Below, one piece after another: positions 1-7,614 of a DNA stretch of 64,000 bases (position 1 is the first letter of the stretch; every line of letters starts with the position of its first letter). A model generated the notes under the pieces. The model was not told the origin of the DNA. It worked only from the letters and a program-made list of their open reading frames with translations, and made no database searches. Where the stretch lies: positions 1,054,001 to 1,118,000 of the forward strand of contig NZ_JAJSDZ010000010.1 in NCBI RefSeq assembly GCF_021272385.1. The letters run 5' to 3'. The stretch is from Vibrio salinus (GTDB lineage: Bacteria > Pseudomonadota > Gammaproteobacteria > Enterobacterales > Vibrionaceae). Both the position numbers and the translations under genes were made by a program.

Positions 1-46
1 TGAAGCCAAACAAAAAGGAAGAAACAGAGTCGTTGTAAGCCATTAA
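1..46 (+). CDS. C-terminal end of a GGDEF (diguanylate cyclase) protein, partial
   Basis: Reading from base 2, the window opens inside a frame that ends EAKQKGRNRVVVSH followed by TAA at 44-46. The pattern EAKQKGRNRV is the usual closing helix of GGDEF domains (compare ALYRAKEQGRNRV). Only 14 residues are visible, so the catalytic motif and any sensor domain lie upstream of the window. It would be a c-di-GMP synthase or a degenerate relative. The assignment rests on this short motif alone. Confidence 0.6.
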   Translation, partial: EAKQKGRNRVVVSH

Positions 47-78
47 TTAATCGTTCGGCCCATGAACTCACAACTTTC

Positions 79-237
79 CTATTCCATGTTTTTTCGGTGT
101 TTTTGGGTTTGTTTTTCCATCCAGAACTCACAAGCAAAACGCTCAGACTTTGTCGGATTTCCCCAGGCACTGCAAATATCACCGGTAGATTCCGTTTTTC
201 TTTCATACTGCCGACAGTTTCCACAGCATTTCTTCAT
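79..237 (-). CDS. Small cysteine-rich protein of unknown function (52 aa)
   Basis: I do not recognise a named family. The frame starts at ATG 235-237, preceded by AGGGA at an 8-nt spacing, and encodes MKKCCGNCRQYERK followed by single Cys residues near positions 22 and 36. The CxxC plus spaced Cys layout suggests a small metal-binding or zinc-ribbon-like fold. It lies between the end of a GGDEF gene on the plus strand and an AraC gene on the minus strand. A longer in-frame start exists upstream (base 270) but has no better ribosome binding site. Overlapping plus-strand frames are more hydrophobic and lack a Shine-Dalgarno sequence, so I prefer this one. It is a prediction only. Confidence 0.45.
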   Translation of the reverse strand: MKKCCGNCRQYERKTESTGDICSAWGNPTKSERFACEFWMEKQTQKHRKNME

Positions 238-312
238 GCTATATTTCCCTATTTGACAAACATTGAACATAACAAGTATTCCATATAACCAGACGGTTTT
301 ATCTGACCTCTA

Positions 313-1191
313 TCAATAGAAACCAATGGGTAAACAAAAGTCCAGTTCGAACCGTTCATCCTCTTCAATAAAGTGGTTTCGGTAATAACGAACATAAGCT
401 GGTGTTGATTTCATTTTCATGTCGGATTCCGGTAACCATTTTTCCTGAATCAAACTAATGTGCGGCAGCAATTCCCCATATTTCCCGGTTAAATGAAATT
501 TTGCATATAGCCCCTTAGGAATCGTCATTTGATTAACAACCGTACGAGTCTTAATTGGTGATTGTATCTCCACACAGGCAACATAACGGCATTTATCTAA
601 ATCGACACAAATTGGGTTAGAGTGATGCAGGCCGAACTGAACATCAAAAGAACGTCCTTCAGACTGAGTCCATGCCTTAAGCACCTGCCAGGCTCTTTTA
701 ATTGACCTGTTGTAACCAACATGTCGGACGTAAGCAACATGTCTGTCGGGTAATTCGACCAGCTCAGGTTCACTGACAGTCTGCTGTGAAATCCTCTTGT
801 AGCTATCAGCGACCTCAGGATCCCGTAGATAGGGTTTGACCAAATTGGAATTTACCGCATTTTTCCAGTTTCCAGGAGAAACATCAAAAGCGCCTTTAAA
901 CGCACGGGAAAAAGAAGATACTGAGCTAAATCCACAACGATTAGCGATATCTAAAACCGTGGTATGTCTATCAAACATAAGCTGATTCGCCGCATATTCT
1001 AACCGGGTTCTCTTTATATACTGGTGAACATTTTCGCCCACAACCGACTTAAATACCCGATGGAAATGCTGCTCAGAATAAGCCGCAACTTTCGCCAGCG
1101 AAGACGCGGACAACTCTTGGCTAATATCCTTATGAATCTGGTAAAGGACATCATTAATTCTGGAAATTTTTTGGGATTGTTTTTCAGACAC
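313..1191 (-). CDS. AraC-family regulator with GyrI-like effector-binding domain
   Basis: A 292-aa transcription factor. Residues 1 to about 115 form the two-helix-turn-helix AraC domain (HFHRVFKSVVGENVHQYI, then ANRCGFSSVSSFSRAFKGAF). Residues about 135-292 form a GyrI/BmrR-like ligand-binding domain ending in RFELDFCLPI. Proteins of this layout (Rob and SoxS-like plus GyrI domain) usually sense small amphipathic compounds. The start is GTG at 1189-1191; no strong Shine-Dalgarno precedes it, so the start is uncertain. The gene is divergent from the aminotransferase at 1321, and the intergenic region carries a 12-bp direct repeat with 22-bp period (1205-1238) that could be its operator. Control of that aminotransferase is an inference. 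Confidence 0.9.
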   Translation of the reverse strand: MSEKQSQKISRINDVLYQIHKDISQELSASSLAKVAAYSEQHFHRVFKSVVGENVHQYIKRTRLEYAANQLMFDRHTTVLDIANRCGFSSVSSFSRAFKGAFDVSPGNWKNAVNSNLVKPYLRDPEVADSYKRISQQTVSEPELVELPDRHVAYVRHVGYNRSIKRAWQVLKAWTQSEGRSFDVQFGLHHSNPICVDLDKCRYVACVEIQSPIKTRTVVNQMTIPKGLYAKFHLTGKYGELLPHISLIQEKWLPESDMKMKSTPAYVRYYRNHFIEEDERFELDFCLPIGFY

Positions 1192-1204
1192 AACAAATAA
1201 TCAT

Positions 1205-1238
1205 ATAAACGGACAATAATAATAGCATAAATGGACAA
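1205..1238. promoter_or_regulatory. Direct repeat, candidate AraC operator
   Basis: ATAAACGGACAA at 1205-1216 and ATAAATGGACAA at 1227-1238 differ at one base of twelve and are 22 bp apart, two turns of the helix. AraC-type proteins bind such direct repeats. The site lies between the divergent AraC gene and the aminotransferase gene, so control of either or both is plausible. Binding is inferred. Confidence 0.45.
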
Positions 1239-1320
1239 GCCAAAATCATCAACAATTTGTAGTCTACGTATTAAACATATTTACTGTTATTCATTAACAT
1301 ACTCAATACCGGAGCCTGCT

Positions 1321-2490
1321 ATGGAAATTGCCCAGTCATTACAAAATGTTCAATCCTCATATATCAGAGAAATTCTTGAAGCGGCAAGCGCACCGGATGT
1401 CATTTCTCTGGCGGGTGGGCTACCGGATAAAACCACTTTTCCTATCAATATCTTGCGCCCTATTTTTGAGTCGCTTGCGGATAATGAAATGGTCTTTCAA
1501 TATGGTAATACTGCTGGTTATACACCATTATTAAACCATTTAAAAAAGCGTTACCAATTACCGGAGCATCATGCTGCAGTAGTTACAACAGGCTCTCAGC
1601 AAGGTCTGGATCTTCTTGCCCGCGCCTACATCAATCCCGGCGATAAAATTGCGATGGAAGCACCGAGCTATCTGGGTGCAATGCAGGTTTTCGGGCTTGT
1701 ACAGGCCGACATTCTTCCTATCCCTCAAAATGCCGAAGGCCCGGATTTACAAGCACTAGAAATCTGTTTTCGGGAACATAAACCAAAGCTCTTCTATACC
1801 GTTCCGGATTTTCATAACCCAACCGGTGTTTCCTGGTCTTTGCCAACCCGCCGTAAAGTTGCAGAACTGTGCAATAGTTACGGTGTCACCTTAGTAGAAG
1901 ACGCACCATACAGAGAACTTCGCTTTACCGATGTCATGTTACCTATGTCCTCTTCATTCTGCCCAGATAACAGCATTGTTTTACGCTCATTTTCTAAAAT
2001 AGCTTCCCCAGGACTGCGAATCGGAGTTGCAACAGGAAAAGCATCACTGATTAACCCGATGATAAAAGTAAAACAAGGCGCTGATTTACATTCAAGTATC
2101 CCCATGCAGGCATTACTGGTTGGTTTACTGACAGACAAAGATTTTGACAGCCATCTGGTCAACGTCAGAAAACATTATGCAGAAAAATACTATCAAATGG
2201 AAAAAGCATTAAAAGCTTACCTTCCCAATTCCTGCTCATTTGAACCCGCTAAAGGCGGCATGTTTGTTTGGGTAAGTGTCCCTGAGTGCGACACGTTTGA
2301 ACTTGCTTCTAGATCGTTAAAGAATAAGGTAGCAGTTGTACCTAGTACCGTTTTTTATCCAAAAAATGTGACCGGAAAATCGGCCTTAAGGTTAAATTTC
2401 ACCAATTCAACTGGCGAAGAAATGCAAAACGCTATCAAATGTTTAAGCAAAGTAATTGAAGATTTTACAGCTGAACAGACCGTTGCTTAG
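1321..2490 (+). CDS. PLP-dependent aminotransferase (class I/II, LysN/2-aminoadipate type)
   Basis: A 389-aa fold-type I aminotransferase. Visible family motifs are SLAGGLPDKTTFP at the N-terminus, QYGNTAGYTPL, TTGSQQGLDLLARAY (cofactor phosphate region), the NPTGVSW loop, VEDAPYRELRF, and the Schiff-base lysine in RSFSKIASPGLRIG. The closing domain carries GGMFVWV and LRLNFTN. Relatives transaminate 2-aminoadipate, leucine, kynurenine or aromatic amino acids with 2-oxoglutarate; the substrate here cannot be fixed. I chose ATG 1321, which has CCGGAG just upstream and matches the family N-terminus; an upstream in-frame start at 1231 adds 30 unconserved residues. It is divergent from an AraC/GyrI regulator that may control it. 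Confidence 0.9.
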   Translation: MEIAQSLQNVQSSYIREILEAASAPDVISLAGGLPDKTTFPINILRPIFESLADNEMVFQYGNTAGYTPLLNHLKKRYQLPEHHAAVVTTGSQQGLDLLARAYINPGDKIAMEAPSYLGAMQVFGLVQADILPIPQNAEGPDLQALEICFREHKPKLFYTVPDFHNPTGVSWSLPTRRKVAELCNSYGVTLVEDAPYRELRFTDVMLPMSSSFCPDNSIVLRSFSKIASPGLRIGVATGKASLINPMIKVKQGADLHSSIPMQALLVGLLTDKDFDSHLVNVRKHYAEKYYQMEKALKAYLPNSCSFEPAKGGMFVWVSVPECDTFELASRSLKNKVAVVPSTVFYPKNVTGKSALRLNFTNSTGEEMQNAIKCLSKVIEDFTAEQTVA

Positions 2491-2526
2491 AATTCATCTA
2501 ATTAAAATTTCAATCTGTAGATAATC

Positions 2527-2568
2527 AAACCTGCACAAAACGGGACATCACACCGATAATGCAGGTTT
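2527..2568 (+). terminator. Possible terminator after the aminotransferase gene
   Basis: AAACCTGCA (2527-2535) pairs perfectly with TGCAGGTTT (2560-2568) across a 24-nt loop and is followed by GTATTCTT. The loop is long and the U-tract weak, so this is a modest candidate. Confidence 0.4.
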
Positions 2569-2821
2569 GTATTCTTAAATAATGCTGACAATTCGCAGAA
2601 AATAACGAAAAAAATGTAGTTATTAACCCGGCTCAGTGTATAATGTGTCTGGCTCTTACAAAAGAGTTATTATTAATGCTACATTAAGTACAAGTTATTT
2701 CTCAGACATCTTTCGATACCTTTTGGTAAAGTTATACTGCGACAACTTATCTTCATAAATCATTAATAGCTTTTGGTATCAGCACACATCAATTATTAAT
2801 TTATTCAATTCAGAGGTATCT
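2569..2821 (+). promoter_or_regulatory. Promoter and long leader of the cold-shock gene
   Basis: A perfect TATAAT lies at 2639-2644, with a poor -35 (TGTAGT) at 2615-2620. Transcription from about 2651 would give a leader of roughly 170 nt before the ATG at 2822. Long 5' leaders are typical of cspA-type genes, where they act as cold thermosensors. No other gene is visible in this stretch. A Shine-Dalgarno-like CAGAGG sits just before the ATG. Confidence 0.5.
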
Positions 2822-3034
2822 ATGTCTGGTAAAATGACTGGTTCAGTAAAATGGTTCAATGAAACAAAAGGCTTTGGTTTTATTTCTCAAGACAACGGCG
2901 GTGATGATGTATTTGTACATTTCAGATCAATCGTTTCTGATGGTTTCAAAACACTTTCTGAAGGTCAAAAAGTCAGTTTCAATATTGAACAAGGACAAAA
3001 AGGTCCGCAAGCAACTGAAGTTACTGCACTTTAA
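2822..3034 (+). CDS. Cold-shock protein, CspA family
   Basis: A 70-aa single cold-shock domain with MTGSVKWFNETKGFGFI (RNP1: KGFGFI) and DDVFVHF (RNP2), full length for the family. CspA-type proteins bind single-stranded RNA and DNA and melt RNA structures in the cytoplasm. The gene stands alone, with a long AT-rich leader upstream and a hairpin eight bases after the stop. Which paralogue it is, and whether it is cold-induced, cannot be told from sequence; the long leader favours cold regulation. Confidence 0.97.
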   Translation: MSGKMTGSVKWFNETKGFGFISQDNGGDDVFVHFRSIVSDGFKTLSEGQKVSFNIEQGQKGPQATEVTAL

Positions 3035-3041
3035 TTCCATT

Positions 3042-3064
3042 AAGGCGTGATTTAATCACGCCTT
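3042..3064 (+). terminator. Hairpin terminator of the cold-shock gene
   Basis: AAGGCGTGAT (3042-3051) and ATCACGCCTT (3055-3064) form a perfect 10-bp stem with a 3-nt loop, 8 bp after the stop codon. The following AATATTACTACCCTTTC is a weak U-tract. Confidence 0.65.
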
Positions 3065-3135
3065 AATATTACTACCCTTTCTGTAAATCTCTCACTTATT
3101 TTCAAGTCATTATCAGACATTTCTTTACAATAAAG

Positions 3136-3702
3136 TTAAACAAGCCGATGAACCTGCTTTAATTTGAACACTCTATTCTCGTACTCATAGTGGAAAATGC
3201 AACAGTTTGGAAACCCCTTGCTAACCTCTTCTGTTATATCCTGCCAATTAGCTAAAAACTGCTTACACACACCAGCATGAGCAACAGCAAGAACACAAGA
3301 ATGCTCAGGTTGTTCCATTATATCAATACAGGTATTAACAACTCTTTCTCTCATCTGCAAACGGGATTCACCACCGAATTGCACATAATGAGTAGCTCTG
3401 GTCTCGAAATCTGGGTGCAAATCTTCACTCTCGCCTTCAAAAACGCCAAAGTTAATTTCTTTGAGACCTTTCAATCGTTTATAAGACATCCTGTTTCGGG
3501 TGACAATCTCGGCAGTGTCACAACTGCGCTCAGCCGTCGAGCTGTAAAGATGGGTCAAATTGATTTCATCAAAAAAACCAGCAACAGTCTTAGCCTGCTG
3601 TATTCCGTCTTCAGTCAGAGGAGAGTCACACCACCCCTGAATTTTTCGTCTTACGTTAAATAAAGTCTGTCCATGACGCATCAGATAGAAATCTCTTTTC
3701 AT
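3136..3702 (-). CDS. Histidine phosphatase family protein (phosphoglycerate mutase-like)
   Basis: A 188-aa protein that opens MKRDFYLMRHGQTLFN, with the RHG nucleophile motif, an Arg in the QGWCDSPLTEDG segment, the conserved Glu region FGVFEGES, and the second catalytic histidine in AVAHAGVCKQF. These are the parts of the branch-1 histidine phosphatase superfamily (alpha-ribazole phosphatase, broad phosphatases, phosphoglycerate mutase-like enzymes). ATG 3702 is preferred over one eight codons upstream because the family begins just before the RHG motif and GAGAAGG precedes it. It is a monocistronic unit beside the cold-shock gene. The physiological substrate is unknown. Confidence 0.88.
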   Translation of the reverse strand: MKRDFYLMRHGQTLFNVRRKIQGWCDSPLTEDGIQQAKTVAGFFDEINLTHLYSSTAERSCDTAEIVTRNRMSYKRLKGLKEINFGVFEGESEDLHPDFETRATHYVQFGGESRLQMRERVVNTCIDIMEQPEHSCVLAVAHAGVCKQFLANWQDITEEVSKGFPNCCIFHYEYENRVFKLKQVHRLV

Positions 3703-3811
3703 TATCACTAAACCTTCTCGGTACATCCGTAATGCAGCTTATTATGATACGCTGCCTTTACTTGTTTATAAATAATATTAGCTCTGTTAGACTTATTTAA
3801 TGCAAACTAGC

Positions 3812-3842
3812 TCATAGATGCATATATCATATGCATCTATGA
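3812..3842. repeat. Perfect 14-bp inverted repeat hairpin
   Basis: TCATAGATGCATAT (3812-3825) pairs with ATATGCATCTATGA (3829-3842) across a 3-nt loop. It lies between the divergent histidine phosphatase and receiver-TPR genes. On the plus strand it is followed by an A-run, and on the minus strand by no T-run, so it does not look like a terminator. It could be an operator or a cruciform. Confidence 0.7.
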
Positions 3843-3879
3843 AAAAAGATGATATATTAATAACTTGAAATCTAAGTGT

Positions 3880-4010
3880 GATGAGTCTTTAAAGCGAAAA
3901 ACGCTACCCTATGGTGCATAAAGAAGCGGATCGCATCTCGGCAAAGCAATAGACATTGAGATGGTTTCAAATCTTGTTCAGAAAAATGTAAGTTATAGAT
4001 TATTGTATTT
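3880..4010 (+). other. GC-richer, possibly structured leader before the first receiver-TPR gene
   Basis: Within very AT-rich surroundings, about 3893-3960 is richer in G+C and holds short complementary arms: AGCG/CGCT around an A-rich loop near 3893-3906, and CATCTC/GAGATG from about 3935 to 3963. It may be a structured 5' leader or a small RNA. It does not match a riboswitch core I know; the c-di-GMP-I (GEMM) consensus is absent. Confidence 0.25.
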
Positions 4011-4018
4011 AATTGTTA

Positions 4019-5653
4019 ATGAAAACCGTCTCTAATACTCTAAAAAACCTAAATGTGTTGATAATCGAAGAAGATAATATGTTGTCTTGCGAGATAAAAC
4101 ACATGTTGAAAAAGATGGGGTTTTATGAAAATAAAATTTATAAAGCAGCTTGCTTATCTACCTTCCGTGCATTAATAAGAACACACCCTTTTCATCTGAT
4201 TATTTGCCGCTACTCGTCCAGACAAAACTATATATGCCAAAACTATTTGCATTTATACGAAGAGTGTGGACTTTACTTACGCGAATGCTCTATTGTTTTT
4301 GTAACAGAACAGTTAACAAATAAAGAGGAAGATGATATTAATCAATTTCAGGTTGATAATTATCTGGAGATCCCATTTAATTATAACCAGTTTTATCCAT
4401 TGATTTCAGATAGCTTAATCAAAAGAAAAATATTGGCTGTCGTATATACTTTAATCGAACAAGAAAATTATTCAAATGTCTTTGAAATATGTGATTTATT
4501 AACAAAGAAAAAGAACTCATGGAGAACCGATATTTTCAAGGCAACAATCGATCATTATATTTCCTGTAAAAAATACGATGCCGCCATAAGCCTTCTTAAT
4601 GATCTAAGAATGAAAGATAAAAATGAATGGCTCTTCATAAAACTTATTGAAATCAATTCAATGTTAGGTCAGTTCAATCAGGCGTTAGAAATCGCTCATG
4701 AATTTGAAACGCTTGGTTTCCCTGAACACCCTCTTATTTCTGAAATTACAGCTCAACAGTCTATATTACACTGTGATGCACAATCTGCAATTGAGATTAT
4801 TCAAAAAATTGTCACTCGTTACCCTGATCATATTTCTTCAATAATTAACCTTGCTTATTTATATGTTGCAGCATGGGAATATGATAAGGCTCTGTCCATT
4901 TTTAATGACATCAATCCTGACAATATCATTAACGATGAACAATTTTTGTGCATTGAAGAGTCCCGCCTATACCTTGAGGTAAGGTTAAACATAGTACATA
5001 AAAATGTAAATAATCCACCCAAAATATCACACAGACTGGATGAGTTATCAACGTATAATAAAGATAATGATCGAAGCACTACCAAGCTTTATAATATAAT
5101 AAATAATATCAATGAACAAAATCCAATATGCTCAGAAAAAACGCTTATTCAACTTTGGAAAGAAAATAAATATGAGCACAGAAAATTAATTTTAATTGCT
5201 ATTGCTTATTATTTTGGATATTTAGAATTGTCAGAAAAATGGATTAATTTCGAAAAACACAATCTTTCATTGATAAAAAGTATTGATGATGCAATTAAAC
5301 TACTTGTCTTGGATTCAATGTACAAATTTATTCAGCAGAAACAAAAAAAAATAGATGTTGCCGAAGAAATGGTACAAACAGGTAAACACATAGAATCTTT
5401 CGTTATTCTTTCCAGAGAAGCTCCAAGTTCAATGATGCATCACATAAAACTCATCAACTCAGTAACGAAAGAGTTATCTCTGCCCCCTTCTCTTGAAAAT
5501 GAATGCATAGATAACATTCTGTTTCAATTTAAGTACAGCATTTCAATTTTAATGAAAAGTTTATTACGCCATGACCCTAACCATCCAAAACTGGAAAGTC
5601 TGAATACAATAGACCGAATGGTAACTTCACGATTTAGTTTAAGTAAAAAATAG
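4019..5653 (+). CDS. Degenerate receiver domain + TPR protein (VieB-like architecture), copy 1
   Basis: A 544-aa protein. Residues about 9-125 resemble a CheY-like receiver: LNVLIIEEDNML supplies the acidic pocket, FVTEQLT the beta-4 Thr, and YLEIPFN the beta-5 position. The phospho-acceptor Asp is replaced (LIICRYSS, residues 60-67) and the beta-5 Lys is also missing, so phosphorylation is unlikely. Residues about 130-340 contain TPR-like helical pairs (KKYDAAISLLNDL, QFNQALEIAHEF, WEYDKALSIFNDI), and the rest is helical. Receiver-TPR proteins include Vibrio VieB, which modulates a sensor kinase; a similar protein-binding role here is inferred. ATG 4019 is preferred over TTG 4013; neither has a clear Shine-Dalgarno. 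A close paralogue follows at 5941. Confidence 0.8.
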   Translation: MKTVSNTLKNLNVLIIEEDNMLSCEIKHMLKKMGFYENKIYKAACLSTFRALIRTHPFHLIICRYSSRQNYICQNYLHLYEECGLYLRECSIVFVTEQLTNKEEDDINQFQVDNYLEIPFNYNQFYPLISDSLIKRKILAVVYTLIEQENYSNVFEICDLLTKKKNSWRTDIFKATIDHYISCKKYDAAISLLNDLRMKDKNEWLFIKLIEINSMLGQFNQALEIAHEFETLGFPEHPLISEITAQQSILHCDAQSAIEIIQKIVTRYPDHISSIINLAYLYVAAWEYDKALSIFNDINPDNIINDEQFLCIEESRLYLEVRLNIVHKNVNNPPKISHRLDELSTYNKDNDRSTTKLYNIINNINEQNPICSEKTLIQLWKENKYEHRKLILIAIAYYFGYLELSEKWINFEKHNLSLIKSIDDAIKLLVLDSMYKFIQQKQKKIDVAEEMVQTGKHIESFVILSREAPSSMMHHIKLINSVTKELSLPPSLENECIDNILFQFKYSISILMKSLLRHDPNHPKLESLNTIDRMVTSRFSLSKK

Positions 5654-5940
5654 TCTGAATTAGATAGAGTTGATTCACAACAATTCAAATTAAATAATAA
5701 TCTATTTTTCATCCACATCTACAAATGCAATTTAATGCATAAAAATAACACACATAATTTAACATTTGATAAATTTGAAACAAAATGTAATATGTATTTG
5801 AAGTGAGATTAATTCTTATATACAGTGTGCGAATTGTGATCTGTAACCAAAGTGTCAACTAGCATGCAGATTCTATATCTACTCTAAAATCGTAGAAAAT
5901 CTAACAGAAAAAATACATAAGATATTGTTTTTAGGTTGTA

Positions 5941-7587
5941 ATGATAAATTTCCCCAGCTCACTTAAAAATTTAAATGTGATGATCATCGAAGAAGACAAT
6001 ATGCTTTCTTGCGAGATTAAACACATGTTGAAAAAGATGGGTTTCTATGACAGCAAAATCCATAAAGCTGGGTGCCTATCTACTTTTCGTGCATTAATAC
6101 GAACACACCCTTTTAATCTTATTATCTGTCGTTATTCCGCTAAGCAAAAATCGGCTTGTCAAAATTACTTACATTTGTATCAGGAATGTGAACTCTATTT
6201 ACGTGAGTGTTCTGTCATTTTTGTTACAGAACAACTCAACAATAAAGAGGAAGACGACATAAATCATTTACAAGTGGATAATTTTTTAGAAATTCCTTTC
6301 AATTACAACCAGTTCAATCCATTGATTGCAGACAGTCTCATAAAACGAAAAATATTAGCGGTTGTTCATAGTTTAATCGAACAGGAAAAATTCACAGATG
6401 TATTTGAAATATGTGACTTATTGACGAAGAAAAAAAGCACATGGAGAACTGAAGTATTTAAAGCCACAATCGAGCATTATATTACCTGTAAAAAATACGA
6501 TTTTGCGATAAATCTGCTTAATGATCTCAGAGTTAAAGAACCAAATGAATGGCTGTTTATAAAACTCATTGAAATCAATTCAATGTTAGGTCAGTTCAAT
6601 CAGGCTCTGGATATTGCTCATGAATTTGAGGCACTTGGTTTCCCTGAACATCCCCTGATTTCTGAAATTACTGCCCAACAATCTATACTAAATAGTGATA
6701 CAGATGCAGCAATTAAGATCATTCAGAAAGTGATAACCCGTTATCCAAATTTAATTCCAGCGACAATCAATCTGGCTTATTTATATATTGCTTCAGGTGA
6801 ATATGATAAAGCACTATCGACTTTCAGTAGCATCAACTCTGATAATATCATCAGTGATGAACAATTATTATGTGTAGAAGAATGCCGTTTATACCTTGAA
6901 GTAAGATTAAACATAATAAAGAAAAACATTAACAACCCTCCGGCTATATCCCATAAACTGGAAGAATTACTTCTCTACACAAAGGATTCTAAAGATAGCA
7001 CTCAACAATTTTATTCAATTATTAATAATATTAATGACCAAAACCCCATTTGCTCAGAAAAAAAACTAATACAGCTTTGGAAAAAAACAAGCTACTCACA
7101 TAGAAAGTTGCTCATCATCGCTATTGCTTACTATTTTGGATATCTGGATTTACTCACTGAATGGCTGAATACGGAAAGTAAAAAAATCTCCTCCATAAAA
7201 AGTATTGATGATGCAATAAAGAACATTCTTATTAAATCAATGCATTCGGCCGTTGAACAAAAGCAAAAGCAAATAGAATTGGCAAATAAAATGAAGCAGA
7301 ATGGCAAACACGTAGAATCATTTGTCATTCTCTCCAGAGAGGCCCCAAGCGCTATGATTCACCACATTCAGCTTGTAAACTCAATAACGAAAGACCAGTC
7401 TCTGTCTTTGTCCATTGAAAATGAAAGTATGGATAATGTCTTATTTCAGTTTAAGTACAGTATTTCAATTCTGATGAAAAACCTGTTACGCCATAACCCT
7501 AACCACCCTAAGCTTGAAAGTCTAAAAGAAATTAATCGTATGGTAACGTCACGCTTTAATTTCAGTCAAAAAAACCGGGTAGCCTAA
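5941..7587 (+). CDS. Degenerate receiver domain + TPR protein, copy 2
   Basis: A 548-aa paralogue of the preceding gene, colinear along its whole length; over the 51 residues from LKNLNV to RTHPF, 46 are identical. It shows the same losses: LIICRYSA where the phospho-acceptor Asp should be and YLEIPFN at the Lys position. TPR-like units recur (KKYDFAINLLNDL, QFNQALDIAHEF, GEYDKALSTFSSI). ATG 5941 has a weak TAGG upstream. The 287-bp spacer from copy 1 suggests separate promoters. The two copies arose by tandem duplication, diverging mostly in the C-terminal half. Function is unknown; scaffolding or partner-switching in signal transduction is an inference from the architecture. Confidence 0.8.
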   Translation: MINFPSSLKNLNVMIIEEDNMLSCEIKHMLKKMGFYDSKIHKAGCLSTFRALIRTHPFNLIICRYSAKQKSACQNYLHLYQECELYLRECSVIFVTEQLNNKEEDDINHLQVDNFLEIPFNYNQFNPLIADSLIKRKILAVVHSLIEQEKFTDVFEICDLLTKKKSTWRTEVFKATIEHYITCKKYDFAINLLNDLRVKEPNEWLFIKLIEINSMLGQFNQALDIAHEFEALGFPEHPLISEITAQQSILNSDTDAAIKIIQKVITRYPNLIPATINLAYLYIASGEYDKALSTFSSINSDNIISDEQLLCVEECRLYLEVRLNIIKKNINNPPAISHKLEELLLYTKDSKDSTQQFYSIINNINDQNPICSEKKLIQLWKKTSYSHRKLLIIAIAYYFGYLDLLTEWLNTESKKISSIKSIDDAIKNILIKSMHSAVEQKQKQIELANKMKQNGKHVESFVILSREAPSAMIHHIQLVNSITKDQSLSLSIENESMDNVLFQFKYSISILMKNLLRHNPNHPKLESLKEINRMVTSRFNFSQKNRVA

Positions 7588-7614
7588 AAATTAGGCTTAT
7601 CCATCTCTGACCTA

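Noticed and set aside
3880..4010. c-di-GMP-I (GEMM) riboswitch before the receiver-TPR gene
   Set aside because: A segment GGCAAAGC recalls part of the consensus, but the ordered core (GGGCAAAC, GNAA loop, GGGACGCAAAGC) is absent, so I only report an unidentified structured leader.
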